Source of the DNA: Podocnemis expansa
Lineage: Eukaryota; Chordata; Testudines; Podocnemididae
Length of the DNA stretch: 64,000 nucleotides
Assembly: GCA_007922195.1 (NCBI GenBank)
Contig: ML682005.1
Coordinates: forward strand, 23,518,514 to 23,582,513
Direction of reading: 5' to 3'
Shown piece by piece: positions 9,796 to 21,300 of the stretch (positions within the stretch are counted from its first letter, which is position 1; every line of letters begins with the position of its first letter). Position numbers and translations under genes: made by a program. The notes under the pieces were generated by a model that saw only the letters and a list, made by a program, of their open reading frames with translations, did no database searches and had not been told where the DNA came from.

Positions 9796-11230
9796 TGAAT
9801 AGATGGCTGGTACCAGCAAACTGAGCCACTGGAAATAGCTGGCTACATATGGATTTCAACTCAGGAAATGATTGATGTGATGCAGTGCATTTTTGGACTT
9901 TGCACATCTTTACTTCTAGGGTAAAATTATGGACAGATCTAAATCTGTTTTGACCTCTGGGTGAGCAGTTCTTTGCACTGGGATCAAAAGCAATTCTTGA
10001 TTTTGAAGAATTGGTGGCTATGAAACCTTTCCTGTTGCTGTTCGTTTATGAATGGATCTGTTTCCCTGGACAGGTTGGAGATTAGCATGTTGTGTATGCA
10101 TGGGTATAGGTACATAATGTGCAACCTTTGCCTTGCTGAAGGCTCTGAGTGCAGAGGATGGATCAGAAGGAAGACTCTTATAAGTAATCATTAGCTATCC
10201 ATACACAAATGCTCGTCTGTGTCGCACAGAGAATTTTGTTGGTTTGGAGAAAACTTTGCCTGTGTTCCCTTGGAAGTTGCTACTCCAGACTTTTTCTTCT
10301 CCCAGGGGAATAACCCTTCTTGGATACCCCTGATGTTGCTAACAGCCAGCAAATTGTTATAGTAGCTTTGACAGTGAGGATTGAGGTCTCTCTGCCATCT
10401 CATCAACGAGTTTGTTTAAATGTGGCTCAATAGCGCCTCACCTGTAAGTTTGGACACACAATATATCCATTTAGGGTGAGTGCAATGACTATTCATGCGT
10501 ATAACAATATGGCTTCCTTTTGACGAAGTTAGAACCCTTGTTCATCGCAAATTACATCAAGGATTTGACTAACACAGAACTAGCAACGTCTCACTCCAAC
10601 AAAGAATCATACCCCTGATGATGAGCCACTTGTTTGTAAGTTTTGTTTACTAAAACATACAAAAATCTTTTGTCTAAACTATAGCTGAGACACTGAAATT
10701 GCTATGTCATGACCCTGAAGGTCTATGGGATCTTGGACAGAAGACCCTGGCTGAAGTGGAGCTACTGCTACATTAGCCTTAGGCTTCCAAAACATATGAG
10801 ATTTCTTTGTTCAGTATAAACCTTTTAGTTTAGTATCTCGTTAAACCAAATGTTCTCTCATTTGGATCTTGGATTAATGGGAAAACACAAACCTAAAAAT
10901 GCTTGAAATGGGAGATGTTTAATTAATATGTTCCTTGCAAGCTACTGACATCCTATCCTGGGAAAACTGTATGCAGACTGTGTATGGTGATGTGGTTTTG
11001 TTTTGTTTTGTTTTTTGTGTGTGATGCATTTGTGTTCCTTCTTCCTCTGCTAGTTTCCATGGAGGAGGAAGTACACTATTCATCCTGTCATGAGGACCAA
11101 ACAACTGAAGTGGAATACTGTTATCCTACCTCCCTTGCTAGAAATTCCTGGGAGCCTGAAAGCTCCTCCAACCCAGCTAGCACCCAGGTAAGTACTGTCG
11201 GAGAAACCTAGCAACACTCAGGGCTCTATT
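9796..11230. other. Unclassified sequence between two convergent DIRS elements
   Basis: AT-moderate sequence with a TTTTG microsatellite-like run at about 10995-11018. No coding similarity was recognised. It may be remnants of the DIRS 3' regions. Confidence 0.35.
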
Positions 11231-12099
11231 CAGTAAACCAGGATCATTTTGAACATGGGAAAAGATTTCTCACTTACCACTCTGTAATCCTGAGATGATA
11301 CGTCTTCACACGTGCCTCTGTTCTGGTCACAAACTGCCTGAAGCATCTCCTATGGCACTAATGTGGAGCCATACTGTGGAGTGGGGAAAGTGTGAGGAGA
11401 GAGGAAGAGAGACCCTCCCCTTTCTACCTTTCGCAGTCTGAGGCAGAGCTGCGAACTGGACAGGCACAGCTCCCACTAAGGAACAGCCTGTATAAGGCTG
11501 CACAGAAGGAATGGGCTTTTCTGCATACCCAGAGATGCTGCAGGAGGGAAAGGATGTGAGTAACACAGAGCACTGGGAAACTCTTGTAGGCCAAAAGCCC
11601 CTGCAAATACTCACTCAGGAGGCAGGCTAAGAAGGGGCTTAACCCCTAATTCCCATCCCACTTGTTCATTAACAGTATTAATTACTGCCTTGGGCGGGAC
11701 ACTCTTCTTTTTCTTTTTCTCTGGGGTTTGCAGGACCTAACCCAGAACACATGAGAATCCCTCAATTCAGAGCAGGAGGAAGAGGAGCTGTGCAGGAGCC
11801 CAGCTTCCTTCTCCATGTTGCCAAGAGCCAATTTCAGTACCTGGGTGATGAGGATGGTGGGAGACAGGTCTCTGGATCTTTTCATGGTTTTTCCCCTTCC
11901 AGACCAGGACTCATCGAGGCTAGCTGGGTTGCTTCTTGTTTGGCTTCTGACTCTCTCCCAGAAAGATCAGAAGCTCATGATCAAGCTTTTCTGTGTTGGC
12001 ATCACAGCTTCTTGGGTTAGGGTGAGACTCAGCATGCCACACTAATCTGACTTGCACCAAGAGATCAGAGAGGCACAATTAGGGCTCTGTAGTTGCTAT
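11231..12099. other. Unclassified sequence beside DIRS no. 2
   Basis: Mixed composition, several short frames on both strands, none recognised. It lies downstream of the recombinase remnant of DIRS no. 2 and may hold its 3' end. Confidence 0.35.
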
Positions 12100-12334
12100 G
12101 GTTTACAGGACGTAAGCACACACTAACTCATCGATGGGGTCAGTGTTAGGCAACGCACAGTAAGCCGTGAATGTATGTATAGAGATCCACGTTGCTGCTC
12201 CATAGATGTGCTGCTACAATACATGAGCAACGAAGGCTGTCATAAGCTGCCTGTGCTCTTGCGGCATGCGCCCTGATGTGTAGTGGGAGCTGGATGCTAC
12301 AGAGGAAGTAGCACTCTGTGATACAATGGATAAT

Positions 12335-12559
12335 TCAGAGAAGATATTCCAGGGATGAAAGTGCACATCCTTTGCAGTGGTCCACGATAGCCATGAAGAA
12401 TCTTGGTGATGTCTTGAAAGGGCAAGTATGCTGAATATAAAACGCCAGCACCCCTCTAACAGCGAAAAAGTGCAAGATTCTCAGTCTGCTGGAAGAGTGA
12501 GGCTTCATATAGGAAACACGAAGGGGGATAACCTGGTTAAGGTGAAACTCTGAGTCCAC
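12335..12559 (-). pseudogene. DIRS tyrosine recombinase fragment
   Basis: The frame reads SEFHLNQVIPL, YMKPHSSSR, RGVLAFYIQHTCPFKTSPRF and FMAIVDHCKG. This matches the middle of the DIRS recombinase as I know it from turtle copies. The further downstream AATWISIHS box lies near 12160-12220. The catalytic Arg-His-Tyr set cannot be assigned in this decayed copy. Confidence 0.75.
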
Positions 12560-14452
12560 CTTAAGAAGAAATTTGTGGTGAAGTTGGGAGGTAGACTGTC
12601 TTTGGGGAAGAAGGTAAAGGGAGGGTGTCTGCCATCATGGCTGCTGGTTCACAAACTTGAGGAGCTAATAGCCCTAAGGAAGCTTACTGTCATCGACAGG
12701 GGACTAAAGGGTCAGGATAAGGGTTCAGAGTGTGGCCTTGTAAATGCAGAAAGGACTGATGTCCCAGGTCAAGGTGGGGAGTCTGATGGTTGGGAACCAG
12801 TTAAGCAAGCCTTGTGAAACTAGTGAGAGTCTGATGGCTAAAGACAAAGAATCTGCCCACCAGGGGAGGAGAGCATTAATGGCCCCCAGGTGAGATGCTG
12901 AATTGTTGTAGGTGGAGGAGGTGCTTCAGGCTTCTTGGCACTGACATGCTAGATAAAAGATGACAATTGCCCCAAGCCCATTGAATGAATTGCCACCATT
13001 TTGCTCAGTAGCAGGCTCTGACTGCCAGACATTGGCAGTGTGTAAGTACCTGTCATACTGAGGAGGAGCAGGTATTGTCTATTCGTGAGCCCAATCCAAA
13101 TACAATTCCATGAGGTAGAGTGGTGCTGGAATGGGGTGTTGGATGCATTCATGCTGGATTGTGAGTAGATCTGATAGAAGAGGAAGAGGTATTGGAAGAC
13201 AGATCAAAACATATAGCATATCTGAGTAACAGTGCTGTCTGGGCCACCATGAGTATGCCCCATGCCTTATCTTGTTTCAACTGGCAGAATACCCAAGAAA
13301 TGACTTGGAAAGGGTGGATAGGTGTATCTCAGGTCAGACATCCTTAGGATAAGGAAAGTGCTCCCCTTCAAGCCTCTTCCCAATGATCCTCTGGAGCAGA
13401 AGAGGAGAATCTTGCTGTTCATCACTAAGGCAATAAAGTCCCACGTTGGGGTTCTCCACTGCTAAAAGAGCTCATGGAGAATGGGGTGGTGGAGCTCATA
13501 TTCATGAAAAAAATGGAAGAAGAGACTCAGTTTGTCCACAAAGACATCATCTTTCGCAGGTAAACGCATTGCCTGTAAATGTAAAATAATGTGTTGCAAA
13601 GCACCAATTTCATAGATGGACTGCTTCCTGGCATAGAGATCTGGCTACTCCTTATTTATGTAGAATACTGTTGACATATTGTCCATCAGAAGTTAGACAT
13701 GTCTTTCTAGAACAGGGGGAAATCGTGGCAAGCTTGTAGGACTACTCTCATTTCTAGGGTGTTTATATGCATCCGTGCCTCTCTGGGGGACCACAGTCCT
13801 TGCACTGTATGGCCCTGCACATGGGCACCCCAGTCCATAAATGATTCATCTGTTACCAGTCATGTCTAGTGCAGATTTGTGGGGTGGTTTGCCCACCAAA
13901 ACTTTGGTGGGCCTTCCTACCATTTCAGGGAGGCCAGCTCTCATGGGAGGAAGAATACCTGTTTGCTCAGGTGATCCATTGGTGCATCATAAACTTTCCA
14001 TAGCCAATGTTGCAGGTAAAGCATACGGGCTGACAAGGTCTAGTTCTTTTTGTTGCTCGGTCTGGGGCACTGGCTTTCAGGTGTTACCATCTAACTCATC
14101 ACATCATGGCCTGCTTCACCAGTGAATTGGGTGGCAGATCCATGAAAAGGAAGACGGTGTTCTTGGCTAGGACTAGATAACTGCATTGTACAAGTTTACG
14201 TGTTGGAGGGACAGGATGCCAGGGTGTGCCAGACTGTTTGTGCTGACTGTAGGATGGCTTTGGGTGGAGGGCCCGCTGGCTAGAGTATGTCTAAGATTTC
14301 CTCTTGAGAATCTTTGATATCTTCCTCTGGTTATCTGAAGACTGTTGCCATGTATATCAGGAGATCTTGATATTGGCCATCACTGTCAGGTGCAGATACA
14401 GATGGCAGGATGGTGTCATCTGGCAACAATGAAGCCTGTGAAAGGAGGTAAG

Positions 14453-15057
14453 TAGAGCCCTGCAAATCCGCAGGTATCTGCTGCAGATCCATGAGTATCC
14501 GCATTTCCGGGTGCAGATAACTGCAGACCCATTGCTGCGGATCGACTCATGGATGCAGCTTCTATTGTTACCTTATCACACTGCGATCTATTGCTGAAAC
14601 TGCTGCACTGGTCTGTGTCGGCAGCATGCAGGGGAACCAGAAAGCGTTCTGGCCAATCCTAGATTGTGATCTGCCAGCCAATCAGAGTCTCAAGGTGGGA
14701 CTTGGAGACTCACTGCTGGCCTTTGATTGGCTCATTCTTCTGCCAACTTCTTCCTTTTCTTGCTTCCAGTTGGCAAGCCATTGCTGTCAATCAGAGATTT
14801 CATAGGTGGGCAAAGAAATCTGATTGATAGCACAGCATGTGAACCACAAACAAGAAAGGAAAAAGTGGGTGGGACCCCTGTGAGGAATGAACCAATCAAA
14901 GGCTGAGTAGTTGTGTGTGTGAGCCCAAGCTCGGTTGCAGCTGCAGTTACAGATGCAGCTAAACCCTGGAATGCAGATTTCGGATCGGATTAATGTTATC
15001 AGTGAGTGGATGCGGATCAGATGCAGTTCCACATTTTTGTATCTGCGCAGGGCTCTA
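14453..15057. mobile_element. hAT-type element with TAGAGCCCTGC termini and perfect target duplication
   Basis: Perfect 11-bp inverted termini TAGAGCCCTGC / GCAGGGCTCTA bound 605 bp rich in imperfect CCGCAGGTATCTGC / GCAGATAC-type blocks. The identical 8-mer GAGGTAAG flanks it (14445-14452 and 15058-15065). It sits in DIRS no. 2. Confidence 0.85.
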
Positions 15058-15470
15058 GAGGTAAGTACATCAGTAACGATGGGTCCGTCAGTTCTGGCTG
15101 TGCCACCATGCTTCATTGTTTTCTGGACACTGATGCAGCATACTGATGAAAGATGAGACAGTGTTGTCTGGTCTTGCCAGTGTGGTCTATCGTGCAACTG
15201 TATTGGTGGACCCTGAGGGTATCTGAACCACTGTTGCTGAGGCAGAATTTGCTGGGGCACATAGTAATACTGCTGACTGTGTTCTGGAAAGAAGTGTTGT
15301 TTGGTTCAGACAACCAAACAGCATCTGAGAGCTCTGGTAGTGGTGGTGCTTACATGCTGCTCTTGGTATGCATGCCAGTGGTTGCCAACCTCTGGCTTAA
15401 CGTCTTGACAGTTTTATTATTCACAAATTCTGTGATTTAGTTTCATTCTTAGAACCTCCCTAACTAACTA

Positions 15471-15630
15471 AAACATCAGAGCAGCCATATTGGGTCAGCT
15501 TAATGGTCCATTTAGCCCAGTATCCTGTCTTCTGACAATGGACAATGCCAGGTGCTTCAGAGGGAATGAACAGAACCAAGGCAATTTTGAGTAATCCATT
15601 CCCTATCATCTATTCCCAGCTTCTGCCACA
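15471..15630 (-). mobile_element. CR1 LINE 3'-end fragment, minus strand
   Basis: Carries the turtle/crocodilian CR1 cue CCATATTGGGTCAG, TTTAGCCCAGTATCCTGTCT and AATGCCAGGTGCTTCAGAGG on the plus strand, which is the reverse of the element. It is a short copy. Confidence 0.75.
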
Positions 15631-17310
15631 TGATGCCCTCTGCCACACTACTAAAACTGCTGCTGCTCCCACCAAAACAATTGCCAGGGCTGCAGCATCA
15701 CTGAAAGTGCTGTTCTAGCAGCTTCTTTCAGCAGTGGGAGGTGGTTCAGCTGCAGCCACCAACAAATTTCCAGGCAGCAGCTGTTTTTGTTGGTTGAAGG
15801 GCCACTGGAGCTGGTCGAGGGATGAAGAGGAAGAAATCCACAAATGAAAAAAGGTTTGAAACCATTGTTCTGTTATTTAAATGTCACTATGCTGCTGACA
15901 GCAAGCAAATACTACTGTATGAAAATTTGTATAAGCTACTTAATTGCATCTAAGTTTTCTCAAGTGGGAAATTTTAGTCTCTGTGCAACGCCTGGAGGAA
16001 TATATTCCCTGTCAGTTTCTCTTAATTCAGTCTCTGTGTGTCACCAGGTCACAACTATAGCCCATCAGTGAAGAACCTGCAGTATTTTCAGACAGCTTGG
16101 TATCATCTGATGCAACACCACTGAATATATTATTAAAGATCTGGAATTTGCACAAGATTTCTGCTGATCCATTCATGAGACAAGAGGCACCAAAAAAAAA
16201 AAAAATCCGTCTGAAGTGCCACTGCTCTGCAGCAACTCTGAAAATATGCAGACTGCCACTTCAAAATTCCTCATGAATATTTAGCTTCAAGACAAATAGA
16301 AGAAAACTTGGTCAAGCTACTCCAGGGTCAACCCTTAGGAGCAGACAGCAGGTTCTTGGGTGTCATATGCACGTATGCTGCCAGGAAGCAGAAGGATTCT
16401 AGAATCTGGGACAGCCATGCAGCTCATCTTGTATCACCTACAGAAGTCAGAACTCGAAAGACTTTGTCAACAAAAGAACACCCCAAGAGAGGGAGGGACA
16501 ATGCACATGATGCCCTCTTTTCAGTTAATTGTTCAATATATTAGCTGTATAATTTTAGGTACTGCATTCCAGCATTCTGAAAAAGAAACTTAAAGAAGGT
16601 GCAGTAACTACTTCAATCTCATCAAAGAATGAACTTCACTCCCATCTGCCTCCACTAGAGGCAGTGGGGAGAGGACAGCTACAAGTAGAACTCTCATAAA
16701 ATAGAGGGAAGATGTTAGCTCTTCAGTCACTCAAGATTGCCTTAATAAAAGAGAGAGAGAGAGAGAGAGGGTGTGTGAGAGAGAGAACAAGAGATCCAGG
16801 GACAGGGTGGATTTCTCAGTAACCTGTAAACTATATTCAGTTATAGGAAGGAATTTTGATCAACCTGGCTCCTGAAAATCTGGGTTCCTGAAAATTTGTC
16901 CAGGCTCTCCATAGCTGAGATGCCATTTTGCATTTGGGTGATAGGAAAGCCAGTCAGCTCCCCAAAATGAGTAAAGAGATTCTTGATAAAGATTCACTTA
17001 CAATCATCTCACCCAGTTACTTCATTAATATATAAAAAAAAGTTTCTGTACTTTTGTAAGCTAACTTGATCACTGTACGGCTGTGCTATAATGTATTTCC
17101 TAAATATACAATACCAATTACTAAACTTTCCTAAATATAAATCTTATGTTTTACATTAAAATTCTGCTGGAAAAAGTAATTTAAATTTAAACAACATTTA
17201 CAGAAATCCATGCAATTTCTTCACAGTGGTAAAGGATAAGAATTGGAAAAGGAAGAACACTTGCAATCATTTCAAATTTGTTCTTTTAATGTCTTTAAAA
17301 GGTCACAACG
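15631..17310. other. Intergenic sequence, no gene recognised
   Basis: Holds a short A run at 16192-16205, a GA/GT-rich microsatellite at 16749-16786 and otherwise AT-rich unique-looking sequence. A few open frames of 75-78 codons show no recognisable similarity. Confidence 0.4.
16749..16786. repeat. (GA)n microsatellite
   Basis: About ten GA units, then a GGTGTGTG interruption and a second GAGAGAGA block. Confidence 0.9.
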
Positions 17311-17314
17311 TATT

Positions 17315-18209
17315 CAATCTTATTAATAAATTTTATTTGGACAAGTAGAGAACAACTTTTATCACAACATTTTTAAACAACATGATTAAAGACCGCAGCA
17401 CTTCCAAGAGTGGCTGCAGATATGTACAGTATATGAAGAAAAAGTTGCACCTCAGAGCCGATCATGATCAAGTTAAAAATACCTGACAAAGTACATGTGC
17501 TAATAAATTTCCTTCAGGTCATGACCAGCATGAAAATAATTAGGACACAGGTACTCAACAAAGTTTTCTGCTAATGGGTACAGCAATATGCTGCATTTAA
17601 AGATTAAAATCAGATTCTAGTTTAGTGTTACCACTGAGCCCTTAAGAAAAATCCAAATCTCTACTGTTCCCCATTTACACACATCAAAACTATTCACACT
17701 TAAGGATGTGCCCAGCTGCACACAATCAAGTTCTTTGTAAGGATAAAAACTTATAGCTAATACTGGAGGTTTTATATCTTAGTTGAAATTCTTACAGCCA
17801 GAGAGGCGAATTTATACCATCAGTTGCTAAGGAAAAATCTTAAGGTTACTCCTCAGGAGAAACAATGAAGATCTCTGGAAATCACATCCCTTCTACAATG
17901 AAAATGCTCTGCCAATTCAAGTTTCATTTGTTCAGGAAGACAGAAGATTTAAGGCTTCAGTGGCAAATATAATCCTCTGAGCAATATTTTTCTAAAGTCA
18001 AGATGAGAGATAGATAATGTTTACTGTTTCTTGACTGTTAAAATCCCTGGTATCAGGTTTAGATAACATCCACCCGTAGTTAAGTCTGGCAAGAGACTTC
18101 TCCTCCTTCAGAAGAGGTTGTCCTACATCATCCATTTTAGGAGCATTTGAAGATAATTTGTGGGGGTTTTGTTTTTTATTAAAATTATAGTAACATTCAG
18201 GGACTTCTT
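17315..18209 (-). other. PPP4R1: PPP4R1 3' untranslated region (probable)
   Basis: AT-rich sequence after the stop codon without repeats I recognise. The low-coordinate limit is inferred from the AATAAA signal at 17332-17337 and is approximate. A second AATAAA lies only about 30 nt after the stop (18175-18180) and would give an unusually short 3' UTR. Confidence 0.6.
17332..17337 (-). terminator. Candidate PPP4R1 polyadenylation signal AATAAA
   Basis: AATAAA read on the minus strand, about 870 nt after the stop. It is the first canonical hexamer after the stop-proximal one at 18175-18180. Cleavage would be expected some 10-30 nt further down. Confidence 0.55.
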
Positions 18210-18373
18210 TTAATAAGTTGATGAAGCAGTGCTCATGGCATCATCAGCAATTTTGGTACTGGCAGGGTGTATACTTGCAAAGTATTTGACATCACTGTCA
18301 TCATCCATTTGAAGGGCCATAATTGTCTGTTCCACAGCTTCTTGATGAGAGTTGGCAGAATTCAGAAAATATT
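18210..18373 (-). CDS. PPP4R1: PPP4R1 terminal coding exon Q with stop
   Basis: The last 164 coding bases follow a TTTACAG acceptor. They read YFLNSANSHQEAVEQTIMAL, then DDDSDVKYFASIHPASTKIA, and end DDAMSTASSTY before TAA (18210-18212 on the plus strand). The reading phase joins exactly to exon P. Confidence 0.97.
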
Positions 18374-21300
18374 CTGTAAATAATGGAGAATGTAAGAGAT
18401 ATACAATAAAAATAAGAACAATATAACAATACCAAACGCCAGCACACTCTGTTCAAAGGCAGAGTGTCTCCTATTGAACGTCAAGGGCAAACACAGACTT
18501 CTCTGTCGATACGGAAAGGGTATTAGACTAAGATCATGTATTAATAAAATCAATGTAGCGGACAGTGGTTTGGGGTTTTTTAGTTAAATCCTTGCACTGT
18601 GTGCAGATATCACTTCAACTCAATATCATGAAATATTAAGACAACATCTACATTAAATATAATCACACATAATACTTACAGGTAGGCAAATATTATGTTA
18701 ATTTAAATACATCCACAAACCTATTTAAAATAGTTGGGACGATAAATACATACATATATTGGAGGACTCAAATATAGCAGTTTAGCAACTGACTGATCTT
18801 TGGCTCCTGGAGGCAGATATGATGATCAGACAATTGATAGAGTGGGTTCTGAGTTATTACACGGAATTTCTTCTTGGGTGTCTGGCTGGTGAGTCTTGCC
18901 CACATGCTCAGGGTTTAACTGACTGCTATCATAAGGTCAGGAACTAATTTTCCCCCAAGGCAAGTTGGTAAAGAATTTGGAGTTTTATCACCTTCCTCTG
19001 TAACATGGGTCATGACTCAATTGTTGATGGATTCTCTGTACCTTTAAGTCTTTAAATCATGATTTAAGAACTTTAATAACTCAGTAATAGGTTGGGTTTA
19101 TTATAGGACAAGGTGGGTGAGGTTCTGTGGCCTACATTGTGCAGGAGGTCAGACCAGAAGACCATATTGGTCACTTCTGGCCTTAGAGTCTGAGTCTATA
19201 GTTGTCCTTGTGATGTAGGAGTACAAAACCACTAAATTCCTTCAATGAAATAAGTGATATTGGCAGACAAAACATGCACAAAGGGAAAAACTGCTGCTTA
19301 GGGAAGAAGTCCCAAACTCAGTGTGTTTATGTTTCCAGTGGAAGGTGATACAAATCAATTGTCAAGCTATTCCATTCCACTGACAGATACTGTCAAACAG
19401 TAATGTGAATAAACAGTAGACAAGAAACCCTAAGATGGCTGTTCTTTAAAAGTTATACAATATGCTGGTATAAAAACCCCTCCATTTCTACATCAGTTTG
19501 TTGCTGATTTATTCCCAGCAGCACACCAGTTAATACTCCTTTTATTTTTAAATGTAAATTTAATGATCCACCCATTTTTCCACATTTTATACTTGGGATT
19601 CGAAGAGGTGTGAGACAGGTACTGTCTCGGTTATACATCTGTACAGCTCTACACAATAGGGTTATATCCTCAGTATTACCACAGTGCAAATAAATGATGA
19701 AGCAGCTATGAATTTTATCCCCATAAATATATTTTTTACATCAATGAGGGTCTGTGCCACAAAAGTTCATGAGTTCTACAGCTTAATTTTGTGCTGTATG
19801 AAAAGCTGAATTCATTTTATCAGTTTTAAATGTATTGCCTTTCAGTTTAATTGGACATCTTGTTCTTGAGAAAAGGTAAACAGGAATGTTTTAATGCTCT
19901 CCTCAGTATTGTTCATTATTTTATATAATGATCATGTCCTCTTCAATTTGCCTCCTCTAAACTAAAGTGTTGTAGTATTTTCAATCTTGCCTTGTACTAA
20001 ATTGTTTACATGCTTCTAATAAGTTTCTCCATCAATCTAAGGGTTCCTATTTTTATCATCTCTTTTTCAAATGGGGGTGACCACAGTTTTCCAGGAGCGG
20101 GAATACCACTCATGCATATATCATCGTACTGCCAGGATTAGTTTTGATCCTACTCTTTTAACACTCTAATAAGGCTTGCTTTTCTGAACACTCCTGTGCA
20201 CTGAGGATGTTTTCCTATGGGAATTCTGCAGTTTGACAGTTGCAGTTCTCTTGCTAAAAAGGCTTTCCTCTTACTCCCAGAGGGAAAAACAGAACAGAAC
20301 ATCACTAGCCACCTCTCCTGTCCCAGAGAGGCAAGAGATGTAGGATTAGCAGTGAAGGCTGTTTTTCTGGTCCCCAGCCTTTATTACATACAGCATCAAT
20401 ATATCAAGTTTTACACTCGAACACAACACATTTGTTATACATCACATCAATGAACACCAGTATGCCGGCAGAGCAATGTCTTTAATTGTCCTGGCCCCAA
20501 AGCTAGCCCATTTAGGGAAAATTGATTAAGGAAAATGGGCTGAGAGTGGGGAATAGAATTCATACATTTCTCCAGCTTTAAAGAATAGCTCTAGATGCTG
20601 TCAAATGGTTTACAGGTACTATCAGGGCCTCAAGGGTCAGTCCAGAGTATGACAACACCTCTAGGGTAAGGCTCAGGAGAGTATGTGGGGTAAGTGATTA
20701 TGATTCTAAGTGGTCTCTCACACTGGTGCTGTTTTCCCCACTTGGCTGCAGTAAATGTATTCCAAAAGGAGACATGTTGAACATTCAATAGTTATCTTTG
20801 ACATTTGTAATCTAGTAAATAAGACATTCTGAACTTCAGTACCACGCACCTTTCTCTAAAAGTGTTTGTCTTAAAGTTTTTGCAAGCAGCACTCTAACAT
20901 TTGGAACCGGGTCAGATGCCAAGTGTAGTAAATGAGGCAGTAGGTGCATAGCAAACTGGTCCATGGGAAGGCAATCATCTTCAATGACAGTCTGCCAAAG
21001 AAATGAAGCAACTATGTTAGACTCCTCAACAGAAAGAGGAAGCTAAAAAAATTACAGACCACAATGACAGTTCATGGACCCAATCAACTTAAAATCATCA
21101 ACATAAGAATATTTAGCATTCATATAGCACTTTCTACAGATCTCAGAATGCTTTATAAAAACATTGTACATTCCAGCAAGAGGTGAGGCCTTATAAAGCA
21201 GAATACAGGTCTGAGAAAATTCAGGCTGAAAAACGAAGCTGAAAAAAGAAGCTGGGGGGGCAGGGCCAGGCCAGCAGGGGCCAGGAGCCATGGCACAGGG

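Larger units (their letters stand above)
12100..15440 (-). mobile_element. DIRS-type retrotransposon no. 2 (degenerate, RT not seen)
   Basis: Read on the minus strand, gag-like sequence lies at about 13900-14440 (LPDDTILPSVSAPDSD, SAQTVWHTLASCPS) and possibly at 15066-15440. RNase H follows at about 13480-13800 (VLERHV, LLMDNMSTVFYINKE, RLPAKDDVFVDKLS). A SKILLFCSRGSLGRGLKGST box lies near 13390, and the recombinase at 12160-12560 (FHLNQVIPL, GVLAFYIQHTCPFKTSPRFF, AATWIS). All are broken by stops and shifts. Gag passes almost directly into RNase H, so the RT seems deleted. A hAT-type element interrupts it at 14453-15057. Confidence 0.75.

Noticed and set aside
15844..16544. Short open frames of 75-78 codons between DIRS no. 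2 and the PPP4R1 3' end as a possible neighbouring gene
   Set aside because: No similarity to known proteins, no splice-site pattern and no conserved coding bias visible.
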